Source of the DNA: Schistocerca nitens
Taxonomy: Eukaryota; Arthropoda; Insecta; Orthoptera; Acrididae
Direction: 5' to 3'
Length of the DNA stretch: 64,000 nt
Assembly: GCF_023898315.1 (NCBI RefSeq)
Contig: NC_064615.1
Location: 910,134,742 to 910,198,741 of the forward strand
A program made the position numbers and the translations under genes. Under the pieces are notes generated by a model. The model was not told where the DNA came from. It was given only the letters and a program-made list of their open reading frames with translations, and made no database searches. Position 1 is the first letter of the stretch, and every line of letters starts with the position of its first letter. This document shows positions 44,330 to 55,352 of the stretch, one piece after another.

Positions 44330-44545
44330 GCCCGCATCTCGTGGTCGTGCGGTAGCGTTCTCGCTTCCCCCGCCTGGGTTCCCGGGTTCGATTCCCGGCG
44401 GGGTCAGGGATTTTCTCTGCCTCGTGATGGCTGGGTGTTGTGTGCTGTCCTTAGGTTAGTTAGGTTTAAGTAGTTCTAAGTTCTAGGGGACTTATGACCA
44501 CAGCAGTTGAGTCCCATAGTGCTCAGAGCCATTTGAACCATTTTT
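44330..44545 (+). repeat. tRNA-derived SINE, second head type, 13 bp target duplication
   Basis: The head gcccgcatctcgtggtcgtg, with A-box-like tgcggtagcg and B-box-like gggttcgattcccgg, then ttttctctgcctcgtgatgg. The body and tail (cttaggttagttagg, gagccatttgaacca) are those of the gccggcc-type SINE. The direct repeat gagacgtgtaacc flanks it at 44317-44329 and 44546-44558. Confidence 0.93.
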
Positions 44546-44836
44546 GAGACGTGTAACCAATGGCACCCCATAACATCACGCCGGGTGATACGCCAGTATG
44601 GCGATGACGAATACACGCTTCCAATGTGCGTTCACCGCGATGTCGCCAAACACGGATGCGACCATCATGATGCTGTAAACAGAACCTGGATTCATCCGCA
44701 AAAATGACGTTTTGCCATTCGTGCACCCAGATTCGTCGTTGAGTACACCATTGCAGGCGCTCCTGTCTCTGATGCAGCGTCAAGGGTAACCACAGCCATG
44801 GTCTCCGAGCTGATAGTCCATGCTGCTGCAAACGTC

Positions 44837-45036
44837 AAAAATGGTTCAAATGGCTCTGAGCACTATGGGACTCAACTGCTGTGGTTATCAGTCCCCTTGA
44901 ACTTAGAACTACTTAAACCTAACTAACCTAAGGACACCACACACATCCATGCCCGAGGCAGGATTCGAACCTGCGACCGTAGCAGTCGCACGGTTCCGGA
45001 CTGCGCGCCTAGAACCGCGAGACCACCGCGGCCGGC
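44837..45036 (-). repeat. tRNA-derived SINE, reverse orientation, 13 bp target duplication
   Basis: It runs from aaaaatggttcaaatggctc at the left to the head ccgcggccggc at 45036. The direct repeat tgctgcaaacgtc lies at 44824-44836 and 45037-45049, inside the Tc1 transposase gene. Confidence 0.94.
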
Positions 45037-45639
45037 TGCTGCAAACGTCGTCTAACTGTTCGTGCAGATGGTTGTTGTCTTGCAAACGTCCCCATGTTTT
45101 GACTCAGCGATGGAGACGTGGATACACGATCCGTTACAGCCATGCGGATAAGATGCCTGTCATCTCGACTGCTAGTGATACGAGGCCGTTGCGATCCAGC
45201 ACGGCGTTCCGTATTACCCTCCTGAACCCACCGATTCCATATTCTAACAGTCATTGGATCCCGACCAACGCGAGCAGCAATGTCGCGATGCGATAAACCG
45301 CTATCGCGATAGGCTACAATCCTTACACGAAGCATCACAACAACGTTTCACCAGGCAACGCCGGTCAGTTGCTGTTTGTGTATGAGTAGGCCTATTCGGT
45401 TGGAAACTTTCCTCATGTCAGCACGTTGTAGGTGTCGCCACTGGCGCCAGCCTTGTGTGAATGCTCTGAAAAGCTAATCATTTGCATATCACAGCATCTT
45501 CATCCTGTTGGTTAAATTTCGCGTCTGTAGCACGTCATCTTCGTGGTGTAGCAATTTTAATGGCCAGTAGTGTAGTTCTAAGTTCTAGGGGACTGATGAC
45601 CTCAGATGTCGCCATAGTGCTCAGAACCATCACAAAAAA

Positions 45640-46689
45640 CGTGGGTGAATGTTGTCCCTGAGTCCTCTATCCAGCGTTTTACATGAGTGTGTGACAATTT
45701 TGGAAGAGCTGAGATCCAAATTTGACGTCGAGTGGCTAGACAATGGCAAACCGTCACGTTAGAAAACCCTTAAGTACTGCGGTTACTGCAGGAGGGCCTG
45801 GTTTCTAAGGCATCATTATGTGAAGGCCTTTCCTTTTCGTGTGAAGATGCGTCGAACACGATTCGCCATATCACGCTTTTGTGTTTCTTCGTTATTACTA
45901 TTCGGTGAGGCTTACAGAAGGCGTCGGCTCAGTTCTGTGGTGGGCCAGTTCGATGTGTTCGTTTTGGATGTAGTTTGACATTTGAGCCTCGTATGCGACA
46001 CTAAGGGCGTCATTCTTCTCCAGACGTCACTGCAACGCAAGGAAACGTTTCTCGGTATTACTGAGGTTATTTGGAAGAATGACTTTCGATTTTCGTGGAA
46101 GACAGACTATGTATTTCGTTGATCCTCGACAGAATAGAAAGCGTGAAATTTCTCGTTGGTGTTCTGAATCTTTCGCACTCATTTTGCGACCTTGATCGTC
46201 GCATATCGCTATTATCCCAAAAGACCCTGACTGTGTTGTTAAATGCTTGGTTGCATGGCAGGTTGGCGAGGTTAACGGGCTTAACCGATTTCGCTAAGAA
46301 TCCAAACGATTTTAGAAGGTATTAAGGCTAGAGATATGCATGGCACTCCATGGGAAGATTATCATATTCTTCTGCCAAGTCGGCCAGTTGAAAATTAGTA
46401 ATGTGTTTCGTTTAAAATTCTTGAGGTACGGCGGATAGGTTGAAAAGGAATGAAAACTCTCAATCACAGTAACATCATTTTGAGCATGGCTCCATGAGCT
46501 TCTCAGGGTCAGTCAGTCAAAACGCCAAGTGTGTGTGTGTGTGTGATGTAGCAAATGAAGACTCAAATGTATCGATGGTTTGTGGATGATTTCCAGTGAC
46601 TTCTAGTTTTAAGTAATCGATCAACAATCTACTGATAAAACTAGAGTGGTTGCCTCGTCTAGAATGCAGCATGTGAGTCTACATACTCT
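45640..46689. other. intergenic, nothing recognised
   Basis: No assignable coding or repeat content apart from a short (GT)n tract near 46530-46548. Confidence 0.35.
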
Positions 46690-48235
46690 GGCGGGCCCTA
46701 TTACTGCATGCATAAACAGATGAGTCAACATTTTGAACATAATAATATACACACCTCCTCACAGTATGGTTTCAGATCTAGCCTTTCTACAGTCAAAGCC
46801 GTTGAGAATATGATAGCAAAAACATACAATTGTTTTGAAAATAAAGATATTATCTGTGCAACATTGTTGGACCTCAGGAAAACTTTTGATATGGTCTCCC
46901 ACAATATTCTAAAAAAAAACTCTACCGCGATGGAGTGAGAGAGAATGCTCTATGTATAATGCACTCACACTAGAAAAACCGTTAGTTAAGGTAAATAATC
47001 AAGTGTCAGAATGTCTCCCAGTTGTAAAGGGTGTACCTCAAGGCTCTGTTCTTGGACCTATCCTTTTCATTATTTATATAAATGATTTACCTGCAGTTGT
47101 ATCATGTGATGCACATGTGTTACCAATCTTGAAAATGTGCAACACAGCATGGCAGTGGCAATGGAGAGGTGCACTACTTGGTTTGAGGCAAATGTACTGC
47201 AGAAGAATGATAGTAAAACTGAAGCTATTGTATTCAACCTTAATGCTCCCAGTCATTGTAACAAAACAGTAAAATTATTAGGATTTAATATAGATCATAA
47301 GCTCAGCTGGGGTATTCACACGGGGAACATATGTGGCAAATTGGCAAGTGCCATATATCTACTGTGCAAGCTGAGGAGCAGTGTCAGTAAAGAACTTGTG
47401 TGGTATGCATATTTTGCATTCTTCCATTCGCACCTGAGCTACGGAACACTATTATGGGACAATTACGTAGGCTCAAAATTAGTGTTTCAATGGCAAAAGA
47501 AAGCCATAAGGTGCATAGTAGAACTTAGCCCATACGAATAATGTCGAGATTATTTTAAGAAACTAAATATAATGACAGTGCCTGTCCTGTACATTTACAA
47601 CTGTCTTGTCTTCGTTAAAGAGAATCTGAGTAAATTTGACTTAAGGAGAACAGTTCATGACCATAACATAAGAAGTGGACATACAATTAATATGTGATAT
47701 GCTAGGCTTGCAAAGACACATAACAGCTATAAACATCTTGGTCCTGTCTACTTCAACAAATTACCCGAAAATGCCTACACAGTGTCAGTAAATATATTTA
47801 AAACTAGTCTATCGAGGTGGATCAAAAGTAAAGTAATTTACACTGCTCAAGAGTTCCTTGAGTATGTGACAAATGACCCACTTTCCTTATGAGAATGAAC
47901 TATAAATTAACTGCAAACTATACATACACCACACTGTGCAACTATTTTATTACTGTTTCATGTACTTATCGTTAATTATCTGTTTGATTATTTATTTCTC
48001 ATTCACTGAACTATGTAGTTCATTCATCCTGTAATTGATCTATTAGGAAACTTCTTGTTGGTATTTACATATGCACAAAAATATATTGCATCCAACCTGG
48101 ATTATTATATTGTAGTTAATAACATTTGTCTTGTCGAAGTTTATATTGTTATTATTATTATTATTATGTAAACACTGACGACACCAATCGCATGTAAATA
48201 TGCTCAACGGTGGAATAAAACATTTGTATTTGTAT
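46690..48235 (+). pseudogene. CR1-like LINE reverse transcriptase, 5'-truncated
   Basis: Plus-strand pieces in order. SQYGFRSSLSTVKAVENMI and ICATLLDLRKTFDMVSHNIL (motif A; the usual D-x-x-K-A-F is D-L-R-K-T-F) are followed by [20 protein letters not shown] (motif B). A deletion then removes the YADD box. The C-terminal block KLLGFNIDHKLSWGIHTGNI, then LSYGTLLWDNYVGSK, then a frameshift and YFKKLNIMTVPVLYIYNCLV, come next. The 3' end contains (ATT)n near 48150 and AATAAA near 48213, followed by a short T/A-rich end. Loss of the catalytic box and several shifts mean it is dead. Confidence 0.8.
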
Positions 48236-48439
48236 TACAAACAAGCAGCCCGCCTGAATTTATGTGTATCCTAGATATCCAATGTTCACATTGCCGACAG
48301 AAATATTTTCGGATGGAGTAACTGGCGAAATAGAATGTTCGGTATTTGTACAGACTGACGTTTGATAACGTTTCTTGCAAAAGAGACAAAGCCATTTTCC
48401 TTTCTTTCTCTAGTCTTTTGCTGTACAGCCCTCGTCAAG

Positions 48440-49320
48440 GAAAAGAAAACACCTATTAATGGATTTCAAAATTTTGAGGCGGTCCTGAACAAGCTTGACT
48501 GCCTCCCAGTGACCATGCTGCTTGGAAAATACACAGTAGGTTCCTACCTCCAAAACTGACTTACATATTGTATCTCCTGACTTAGAGTGAGCACTGGGGC
48601 TTGCGTATCATGTGAAGTACCCTGGGAGTTTCCCTTCGAATGCTTTGTACCATCAGCCCTCCATTCACCTCATCTGACAAGAAATTCATTAGTTTCAGAA
48701 TGTTTTCTTCAGACAATAGTATGCTTTTGATATGGATTGTCCAGCGCGAACATTTATTCTCTGGAAGGCACGAAGTGTTTTAAGGACTAGCTCTCGACCA
48801 TAAGATTCTACGCTCTCCCCTGGCGCCTATAGAGTTCGGATGCACCAGTTACATTCAATAAATGATAAGTTCAGAGCTTTCGGGGAATCGGATGTTACCG
48901 GATGTTTCATGCATGTTGGCTTCCAGGTAATCAAGATGTACCTGAATAATTCTGGCCTTGCACCATAAAGTGTGAACAAAATTTCTTTAGTGCACTTGTA
49001 CTCAGCTATAGTTCACAAATTACTTCTATCAAACTCTTGGGTTCCTCCTCAAGAGAGCCTCGAAGAAACACCTGATTATTGTCAACTGTCAAGTTTGAGT
49101 CTGCCTCAATGGAAGATTCAGACAGTTCCCAGAAGCGAGCCCAATGCTGAAGTTCTGGAGAATGACTCTAGTTAATCTGTGGTAGTCAAACACTGTTCAA
49201 CGACTGTGCAGAAACCCCCAACATCGCCCTGACAGCCGTGACATCTGAAATTACCCTTAGGATATCTCGTTTTTCCGAGTTTGTGTAATCTTCTTACGCT
49301 GTCTCCTGCAGACAATTGCT
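48440..49320 (-). pseudogene. BEL/Pao-like gag remnant
   Basis: The minus strand gives, in mixed frames, WARFWELSESSIEADSNLTV and FLRGSLEEEPKSLIEVI (48990-49145). This is like the DUF1759-type gag of BEL/Pao elements, whose pattern is 'W..FW..F...I..N..L...N.FLRG.L...'. Further on come ESYGRELVLKTLRAF and, in another frame, LSEENILKLMNFLSDEVNG (about 48650-48790). Stops and shifts are many. No protease, RT or LTR was found beside it. The family assignment is moderate. Confidence 0.4.
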
Positions 49321-50138
49321 AACATGTTCCACCTCATTGACAAAGGGGTAACATCGGAATGCTGTGTTCCTCATCACATTTTAGCTTGGAGAGACAATCT
49401 GCTGTTTCAGTATTCATGGCCATGATCTGTGACAGTACTCTGCAGGCTTCTGTATTGACCTTCTCACTAGAGATAAGCTATGCATGTCACAAATCAATTA
49501 TCTCCTATGTTCTACTCAACTATTACTTCAGCTACTAGTATGTGGGCAGTAATGTAGTATGTTTCAGTAATCAATAAAGGCAAACAGAATGCCACAATAT
49601 GTGAATGACTTAGCTGGAGGAAAGCACTGCACATTACGTGAGAAGAGATGCTGCTGTGTAGTAAACCGCGTAGTCACTTGGAACTGGTGCACGCTCGCTC
49701 AGTATATCTTCGACATCCCTGTGATTCTGAAAATTCTCTCTTTGTTGTGGCTTTCCTATGTTTCACCACCAGAAAATGTTCAGGAACAGTTAGCAAATTT
49801 AAACATCAGATACATGTACCTTTATTTGCACAAAGCATCTGTATCACAGAGATTACATAACATGTAATTGACAATTCACAGACATAAGGCAATGTGTAAG
49901 CATCAGTTCAATGATTCTCCATATGGGGAAAGAGGACGTACAGTTTAACATGGAATCTGAATCATGTGCAGTTTCTAGTAACTCCTCTCATCACTGGGAG
50001 GTGAAGGATTGGTTAAAATGAAGACTGAAAAGTCTGTAGTCTGGCCAAGATTCAATATCGCAACCTCTTCGTTTCCATGTACATGCTTTACTGCTTGTAC
50101 ACCAGGACCAGTAAATATATACATAATTCATTTACAGG
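49321..50138. other. intergenic or intronic, nothing recognised
   Basis: No assignable content. If the SDR gene extends toward lower coordinates this would be part of its last intron. I did not find a terminal exon here. Confidence 0.3.
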
Positions 50139-50830
50139 TTTTGATGAGTAAGTTTGCAAGTATCAAAATATGTGACATAAATGGCCATATCTTTTGATTG
50201 CATTGCTTTAGGCTTAAATTATTTGCACCCCCAAGGTACCTTAGACCTTATTATTTGACAGATTTCAATTTCATACCTCTATCCATTCTTGCCAAAAAGA
50301 GGTCTTCTGAGTGTATTGACTTTGAAGCTGAAATTTTTTACACTGCCAAGGCCCATATAACTCAGTATTTCACATAAATTTCAACTTGATACCTCTACCC
50401 ATTTCAGGGGAAAAGGGGTCTGAAAAGACGGGTAGACAGAGGGAGACAGAGAACAAATGGTAAAAAATGTGATACAAACACAATTTTCAGATTTTTTCCT
50501 TTACTTTTACCATGAAACCTTGCTTCTTGCCAAATCTTCTGATTCTAGGTCAACAGGAAGTACCCTATAGGTTTTGATGAGTGTCTTTGTGAGTATAAAA
50601 ATATGTGACATACATGGCCACATCTTTTGATTGCATTGACTTAGAAGCTAAAATTTTTGACACCATCAAGGGATCATATACCTTAGAATGTAACACAAAT
50701 TCCAACTTCATTCCTCTACCCATTCAAAATGGAATCTTAACAATTGGACTGACAGACAAACAGACAGAAGGACAAGAAAGTGATCCTATAAGTGTTCCAT
50801 TTTTGTTGAATAAGGTATGGAACCCAAAAA
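50139..50830. repeat. internally duplicated repeat with an insect-wide motif
   Basis: The string tgacataaatggccatatct, then ttttgattgcattg, at 50172-50206 recurs at 50605-50638. It is preceded in both by ggttttgatgagt and followed by tacctctacccatt-like segments, so about 230 bases are repeated about 430 bases apart. The second copy ends ggactgacagacaaacagac then agtgatcctataagtgttcc. I recognise this end as a dispersed insect repeat usually ending in '...tacggaaccc'. The class is unknown to me. Confidence 0.55.
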
Positions 50831-51334
50831 GAGAACAACAGTATACACAGTGTGAAATACTATTTGTAAAATTGTATCTTCACTTTATCAATGAATTCAA
50901 CTAAAGTGGAGAGACATTATGAGCAGAATTTCATATTAATTTTTTACATTCAGTTGTATATTTCCAGTTTTGTGGCTTCTTGTTGGTTATCAGTTCTATG
51001 AATGATCCTAAGTTTTGTTTTAATTCTTCACTGTGACTCAATTATTCTTCCCTGTCCAACATGCTGTATTACCAACATAGGAACCTAGAAAATAAGAATA
51101 TAAAATATAGAACAAAATAGATAACTAATCAGTGACAGCACAGTAAAAATGTTTCAAATTGAAAAAATAACTATTAAAACTGTTTCTGAAACAAAAAAGG
51201 GCAGGCAATAACAATATACTAAATAGTACAATACATTAGCCCTTTCTATAAATGTTTGAATTATACACTCCTTGACTTCTTCCAAATTACTGTTTACTTA
51301 AGTAAGAGATGCTGGATCATGAAAGATACCTTAC

Positions 51335-51484
51335 CTCCAAAATAGCAGGCTGTGAGAGTACATACACAACAGCATCTGCAATATGTTCTGGTTGAAGATA
51401 GGAAAGTTTGGAATAAATCCTTTTCTTGTCAAGTATCTTGAGGTTATCCATTATCTCAGTTTTCACTAATCCAGGACATATTGA
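51335..51484 (-). CDS. exon of a short-chain dehydrogenase/reductase (DHRS11/farnesol dehydrogenase-like)
   Basis: A 150-base exon (50 codons, both splice phases 0). On the minus strand it is preceded by a pyrimidine-rich acceptor ending tcattatttcag and followed by the donor gtaaggtatc. It encodes SICPGLVKTEIMDNL, the 'PG.V.T' segment after the Rossmann beta-6 strand of classical SDRs, which closes over the NAD(P) cofactor. YLQPEHIADAVVYVLSQPA follows, the helix typical of the insect DHRS11/farnesol-dehydrogenase-like group. The catalytic YxxxK, the Gly-rich motif and the terminal exon are not in this exon and I did not find them. They would lie at higher and lower coordinates respectively, probably across long introns. 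No stop or frameshift is present, so the exon looks functional. It is the only host coding sequence I can support. A processed fragment is unlikely given both splice sites. Confidence 0.82.
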
Positions 51485-51614
51485 CTGAAATAATGACAAA
51501 TTAATTGCTCTCATAGAATTAATAATCAGTTTACTAAGGCAGCAAAGGTCTTATAAAAACAGTTATTATTTGAATGTATCTAACGAAGAAATAAAAATAA
51601 AACCAGAGGTTGCC

Positions 51615-54600
51615 ATTGGTGGGGAGGCTTGCATACCTCAGCAATGCAGATAATTGTACCATAGGTGCAACCACAACAGAGGGGTTCTGTTGAGAGGCCA
51701 GACAAGCATAAGGTATCTGAAGTTGTTACAGAGCCAAAACTCTGGATGATTGACTTATCTGGCCTTCTAACATCGACCAAAACGGCCTTGCTGTGCTTGT
51801 ACTGTGAACAGCTGAAAATGAGGGGAAACTACAGCCGTAATTTTTCCCGAGGGCATGCAGCACTACTGTATAGTTCAAAGATGGTGGCATACTCTTGAAT
51901 AACATATTCTGGAGGTAAAATAGTCCCCCATTTGGACCTCTTGGTGGAGACTACTTAGGAGGACATCGTCATCAGGAAAAACAAAACTGATGTTCTACAA
52001 ATCAGAGGGTGGAATGTCAAATCCTTAATTGGGCAGGTAGGCAGAAAATTTAAAAAGAGAATTGGATATGTTAAAGTCAGATTTAGTCAGATTTTGTGAA
52101 TTTTGGTGGCAGGAGGAATGGGACTTCTGATCAGTTGAATACAGGGTTATAAACACAAAATCAAATAGGGGTAATGCAGGAGTACGTTTAATAATGAGTA
52201 AAAAATTAGGAGCATGGATAAACTACTATGAACAGCATAGTGAAAGCATTATTGTAGCCAAGATAGACAAGAAGCCCACACCCACCACAGTAGTACAAGT
52301 TTATATGCCCACTATCTCTGCAGATGAGGAGGAGATTAGTAAATGTATGATGAGGTAAAAGAATTTATTCAGATAGTTAAGGGAGCCAAAAATTTAATAG
52401 TCGTGAGGGCTGGAATTCATTAGTAGGAAAAGGAAGAGAAGGAAAACTAGTAGGTGAATATGGACTGGGGGAAAGGAATGAAAGAGGAAGCTGCCTGGTA
52501 CAATTTTGCACAGAGCATAATTTAATCACAGCTAATACTTGGTTTAAGAATCATGAGAGAAGGTTGTATATGTGGAAGAGACTTGGAGACACTGGAAGGT
52601 TTCAGATTGATTATATAATGGCTAGACAGAGATTTAGGAACGAGATTTTAAATTGTAAGGCATTTCTAGGGGCAGATGTGGACTCTGACCACAAGTTATT
52701 TGTTATGAACTGCAGATAAAAAATCAGGAGATGGGGTGTGGATAAACTGAAACAACCAGAGGTTGTAGAGCATTTCAGAGGAAGTATTAGGGAACAATTG
52801 CCAAGAACAGAGAAAAGGAATACAATAGAAGAATGAGTAGCTTTGAGAGATGAAATTGTAAAGGCAGCAGAGGATGAAGTCAGAAAAAATCCGAGGGTTA
52901 GTAGAAACAGTTGGGTAACACAAGAGGTATGGAATTTAATTGATGAAAGGAGAAAATATAAAAAGGTAATAAATAAATTGGGTGAAAGGAATACAAATGT
53001 CTAAAAAATGAGATTGACAGGAAGTGCAAAATGGCTAAGCAAGGATGGCTAAAGGACTAATGTAAGGATGTAGAAGCATATATCACTAGGGTTGAGATAG
53101 ACACTGGCTACAGAAAAATTAAAGAGACCTTTAGAGAAAAGACAACCACCTGTATGAATATCAAGAGCTCAGATGGAAAACTAGTCCTAAGCAAAGAAGG
53201 GAAAGCAAAAAGTTGGAGGGAGTATATAGAGGGTCTATACAAGGGAGATGCACTTAGGGCTGTATTATAGAAATGGAAGAGGATGTAGAGGAAAACTAGG
53301 AGATATGATACTGAATGAAGAATTTGACAAAACACTGAAAGACTTAAGTTGAAACAAGGCCCCGAGAGTAGACAATATTCCATTAGAGCTACTGATAGCC
53401 TTGGGAGAGCCAGCTACGACAAAACTCTTCCATCAGGTGAGAAAGATGTATGAGACAGGTAAAATACCCTCAGACTTCAAGAAGAATATAATAACCACAA
53501 TTCCAAAGAAAGCAAGTGCTGACAGGAGTGTAAATTACTGAACTATCAGTTTAATACGTCACGGCTGCAAAATGCTAACACGAATCCTTTACAGAAGAAT
53601 GGAAAAACTCATAGAAGCCAACCTCAGGGATGATCAGTTTGGATTTCAGAGAAATGTAGGAACACGCAAGGCAAGTTATTGAAAGGCAAACCTATGTTTA
53701 TAGCATTTGTAGACTCACATAAGGCTTGTGACATTGTTGACTGGAATATTCTTTTTCAAATTCTAAAGATGGCAGTGGTGAAATACAGGGAGCAAAAGGA
53801 TATTTACAATTTGTACAGAAACCAGATGACAAGTTATAAGAGTTGAGGGGCACAAAAGAGGAGCAATGATGGGGAAGGAAGTGAGACAGGGTTGTAGCCT
53901 ATCCCCAATGTTATTCCATCTGTATACTGAGCAAGCAGTAAAGGAAACAAAAGAAAAATTTGGAGTAGGAATTGAAGTCCAGGGAGAAGAAATAAAATTT
54001 TGAGGTTTTCCGATGACATTGCAAATTCGTCAGAGACAGCAAAGGACTTGGAAAAGCAGTTGAACAGAATGGACAATAACTTGAAAGAAGGATATAAGAT
54101 GAATATCAACAATAGCAAAACAAGGATAATGGAATGTAGTCGAAATAAATCTGGTGATGCGGAGTGAATTAGATTAGGAAATGAGACACTTAAAATAGGA
54201 AATGAGTTTTGTTATTTGGGGAGCAAAATAACTGATGATGATCAAAGTATGGAGGATATAAAATGTAGATTGGCAATGGAAAGAAAAGTATTTATGAGGA
54301 AGAGAAATTTGTTAATGCTGAGGATAGATTTAAGTGTCAGGAAGTCCTTTCTGAAAGTATTTGTATGGAGTGTAGCCATGTATGGAAGTGAAACATAGGT
54401 GATAAACAATTTAGACAGGAAGAAAATTGAAGCTTTTGAAATATGGTGCTACAAAAGAATGCTGAAGATTAGATGGATAGACCACATAACTAATGAGTAG
54501 GTACTGAATAGAATTGGGAAGAAGAGAAATTTGTGGTACAATCTGACCAAAGGAAGGGATCAGTTGGTAGGACACGCTCTGAGGCATCAAGGGATCACTA

Positions 54601-54795
54601 ATTTAGTACTCGAGGCAGGCGTTTGGGGAAATATCATAGAGGGAGACAAAGAGATGAATACGGCAAGCAGATTCAGAGTGATGTAGGTTGCAGTAGTTAC
54701 TTGGAGATGAAGAACTTGCACAGGATAGAGTAGCATGGAGAGCTGCAACAAACCAGTGTCTGGACTGAAGACCACAACAACAATAACAACAACAT
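51615..54795 (+). mobile_element. RTE-type LINE, nearly full length, inactivated
   Basis: The 5' region starts near 51615 (attggtggggaggcttgcat). It runs antisense to the SDR exon, so the element probably sits in an intron of that gene. The endonuclease part begins near 52010 (frame RWNVKSLIGQVGRK). The 3' end carries aagaccacaacaacaataac, the CAA-type microsatellite end usual for RTE. The heptamer ggttgcc precedes the element (51608-51614) and follows it (54802-54808), a possible target duplication. Length is about 3.2 kb, close to a full RTE element. Confidence 0.85.
52010..54775 (+). pseudogene. RTE endonuclease-reverse transcriptase, multiply frameshifted
   Basis: Endonuclease pieces: VVQVYMPTISADEEE (about 52288), the YGLGERNERG loop (about 52460), ANTWFKNHERRLYMWKR (about 52535) and the SDHKLFVMNC end (about 52687). 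RT pieces: NKAPRVDNIPLELLIALGEP (about 53355-53415), the AFVDSHKACD motif A region (about 53704), VRQGCSLSPMLFHLY (motif B, about 53882), a frameshifted FSDDI-type motif C (about 54008), then YLGSKITDDDQSMEDIKCRL and VWSVAMYGSET followed by a stop in place of Trp. Many in-frame stops and indels. It is the longest of four copies of this family in the window. Confidence 0.85.
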
Positions 54796-54964
54796 TATAA
54801 TGGTTGCCCTACTTTTACAACCGCTTCACCCTTTATAAAAACTATATCAATTTATATCCTACTAAATACAAAGTCAGCTTTATACATAATTCACTTCTGT
54901 GAATTTGGAAACTGTATTCCCATGCATTTAAAAGGTAACAGTAGATTTTAAACCATTTTCTTTC

Positions 54965-55352
54965 TGTTCCAGCATATCCACAAATGCCGGAATGAAAAGC
55001 CGGCATGCAAAAGCAGAGAAGGCAGTGAAGAAAGGGCAGCCAATGGTGCACGGAATTGTACCGCTCTGCACCAGACATGTCCCCTGCAGCAAGTGAATAT
55101 ATATGCAGCTCCTGCTAGCCTCAGCCACTTAGATCAGTCCAAGTCTGCAGTGTGTTTAGTGCTTCACTATCAGACTGTATTGTTTTCATGTCACCTTTCA
55201 CTAGCAACATTTGCTATAGTCAAGTTAAGAATTGTTAATTTGCTTTTTGAAAATAAAGCTACTAATGTTATTTGATTGAATTGTTGCATAGCATTCCGAG
55301 AACACTGCATCCCGTAAGCACCCTATTAGCAACGTGTGGGCAAGACACCACA
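54965..55352. mobile_element. solo LTR, 388 bp, 5 bp target duplication
   Basis: It starts TGTTCCAGCATATCC and ends GACACCACA, canonical TG...CA. It is flanked by the exact direct repeat CTTTC (54960-54964 and 55353-55357). A TATA-like tgaatatatatgcag at about 55095 and an AATAAA at about 55251 are placed as promoter and polyadenylation signals of an LTR transcribed on the plus strand. No internal region is present, so it is a solo LTR left by recombination. Family unknown; 5-base duplications are typical of Gypsy, Copia and BEL elements. Confidence 0.82.

Larger units (their letters stand above)
43895..45338 (-). pseudogene. Tc1-family transposase, split by two SINEs and one stop
   Basis: Starts at ATG 45338 (MMLRVRIVAYRDSGLSHRDI, first helix-turn-helix). 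The first segment runs to the SINE at 45036. After it comes LSARRPWLWLPLTLHQRQER, then VIFADESRFCLQHHDGRIRV with the first catalytic D, up to the second SINE. The last segment begins SRSPLVRIDGTLNSGRYF, meets an in-frame TAA near 44262, then continues to NPTFQQDNARPH (second D) and LSPIENVW (catalytic E), ending ...GGCSGY. The last two acids are 34 residues apart, the classical DD34E. Apart from the SINEs I see one stop, so the element was fairly intact when the SINEs arrived. Confidence 0.9.
43767..45572 (-). mobile_element. Tc1-like transposon inserted in the SINE, itself holding two SINEs
   Basis: The ends are the inverted repeats cactactggccattaaaat and attttaatggccagtagtg. The duplicated target TA (43765-43766 and 45573-45574) sits in the SINE body. 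Length is 1806 bases, and about 1364 without the two internal SINEs and their target copies, which is normal for Tc1. The transposase is on the minus strand. Confidence 0.95.
43639..45627 (+). repeat. tRNA-derived SINE split by a Tc1 element
   Basis: The 5' part 43639-43766 has head gccggcctcggtggccgagc, B-box-like region ggttcggatcc and body to gtttaagta. The 3' part 45575-45627 resumes gttctaagttctaggggact and ends ctcagaacc. The whole is flanked by the exact 12-base repeat catcacaaaaaa (43627-43638 and 45628-45639). The interruption is the Tc1 element between two TA copies. Confidence 0.93.

Noticed and set aside
48839-48852. SDR N-terminal VTGAS motif on the minus strand near the SDR exon
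   Set aside because: It lies downstream rather than upstream of the SDR exon on that strand, has no Rossmann context or splice sites, and falls in the BEL-like gag remnant in a different frame.
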